NCBI GenBank assembly: GCA_005281725.1
Contig: SSBO01000012.1
Coordinates: forward strand, 13,384,479-13,448,478
DNA from: Wuchereria bancrofti
Taxonomy: Eukaryota; Nematoda; Chromadorea; Rhabditida; Onchocercidae
Length of the DNA: 64,000 nucleotides
Direction of reading: 5' to 3'
In this document: positions 63,808 through 64,000 of the stretch, piece by piece
Layout of the letters: each line of letters starts with the position of its first letter
Position numbering within the stretch: the first letter of the stretch is position 1
Notes under the pieces: generated by a model
Told to the model about the DNA's origin: nothing
Seen by the model: the letters and a program-made list of their open reading frames with translations, nothing else
Databases searched by the model: none
Position numbers and translations under genes: made by a program

Positions 63808-64000
63808 AAATGAAAAAAAAACAGAATTACAATATCAAAAAAATTGGTGCAATTATATAAAAGTGGAAAATATTAAGGTACTAGTACAATTAAGTTCACA
63901 AATTTAACAAAAGTTCACTCTCAAAGAAAAGGTTGCTGATTTAATTGGTCTGGTTTTTTCTTTGCTCAGCCCCATGTAAAAACAAATCTAGTATTTCTTT
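63359..64000 (-). mobile_element. inverted second copy of the same LTR element, with LTR end, leader and gag
   Basis: Read on the minus strand, 64000-63975 is an LTR end differing from the left copy at three of about 26 bases. TGGGGCTGAGC follows, then the same 120-bp leader, then an open gag-like frame. The element continues past the right edge (rest of LTR) and into the N (rest of gag). Confidence 0.7.

Noticed and set aside
1..64000. CRISPR arrays, bacterial operons or Wolbachia-derived inserts
   Set aside because: No spaced direct repeats, Shine-Dalgarno-led gene clusters or bacterial-type coding stretches were seen.

Overview
The window is AT-rich animal DNA and reads as a nematode chromosome segment. 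The features pointing to a filarial-type (clade III) worm are short GT..AG exons, TTTTCAG-like acceptors placed just upstream of start codons as expected for spliced-leader trans-splicing, and very AT-rich spacers. Genus and species cannot be fixed from sequence reading alone. Several N positions are flanked by exact direct copies of the same sequence, so this is a draft scaffold with unmerged contig ends.

Layout. (1) 1-9835, minus strand: an AMP-activated protein kinase gamma subunit with four CBS motifs, cut by the left edge, with three phase-compatible first exons. (2) 9836-25880: a 16 kb stretch with no gene I can support, holding microsatellites, a 19-bp tandem repeat and two assembly gaps. 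(3) 25881-34964, plus strand: a complete 14-exon type II membrane peptidase of the M28B/NAALADase family (glutamate carboxypeptidase II-like). Several of its introns contain tandem copies of exon-intron junctions or a broken copy of an exon. (4) 35851-36343, minus: a small two-exon secreted peptide precursor with dibasic sites. (5) 36344-46527: gene-poor, including a 1,649-bp duplication across a single N. (6) 46528-49275, minus: the 3' part of an Ig-EGF-transmembrane protein. (7) 49276-51378: spacer containing a perfect 44-bp palindrome. (8) 51379-54856, plus: a complete 12-exon HMG-CoA reductase lacking a membrane domain. (9) 54857-60119: spacer. (10) Two identical tRNA-Ser(UGA) genes. (11) 60893-about 62239, minus: a TIPIN-like replication-fork protein interrupted by a gap duplication. 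(12) 62.6-64.0 kb: two inverted copies of an LTR retroelement, probably BEL/Pao type, meeting at an N.

Functional links. AMPK is the classical kinase of HMG-CoA reductase. The reductase here keeps a serine at the position of the mammalian AMPK site, in a good AMPK consensus, so a kinase regulatory subunit and a likely target lie about 43 kb apart. This is probably coincidental linkage. The AMPK-gamma, M28B peptidase, Ig-EGF (visible exons) and HMG-CoA reductase exon chains were checked for reading-frame phase at every junction and are consistent throughout. The TIPIN-like chain is not complete.
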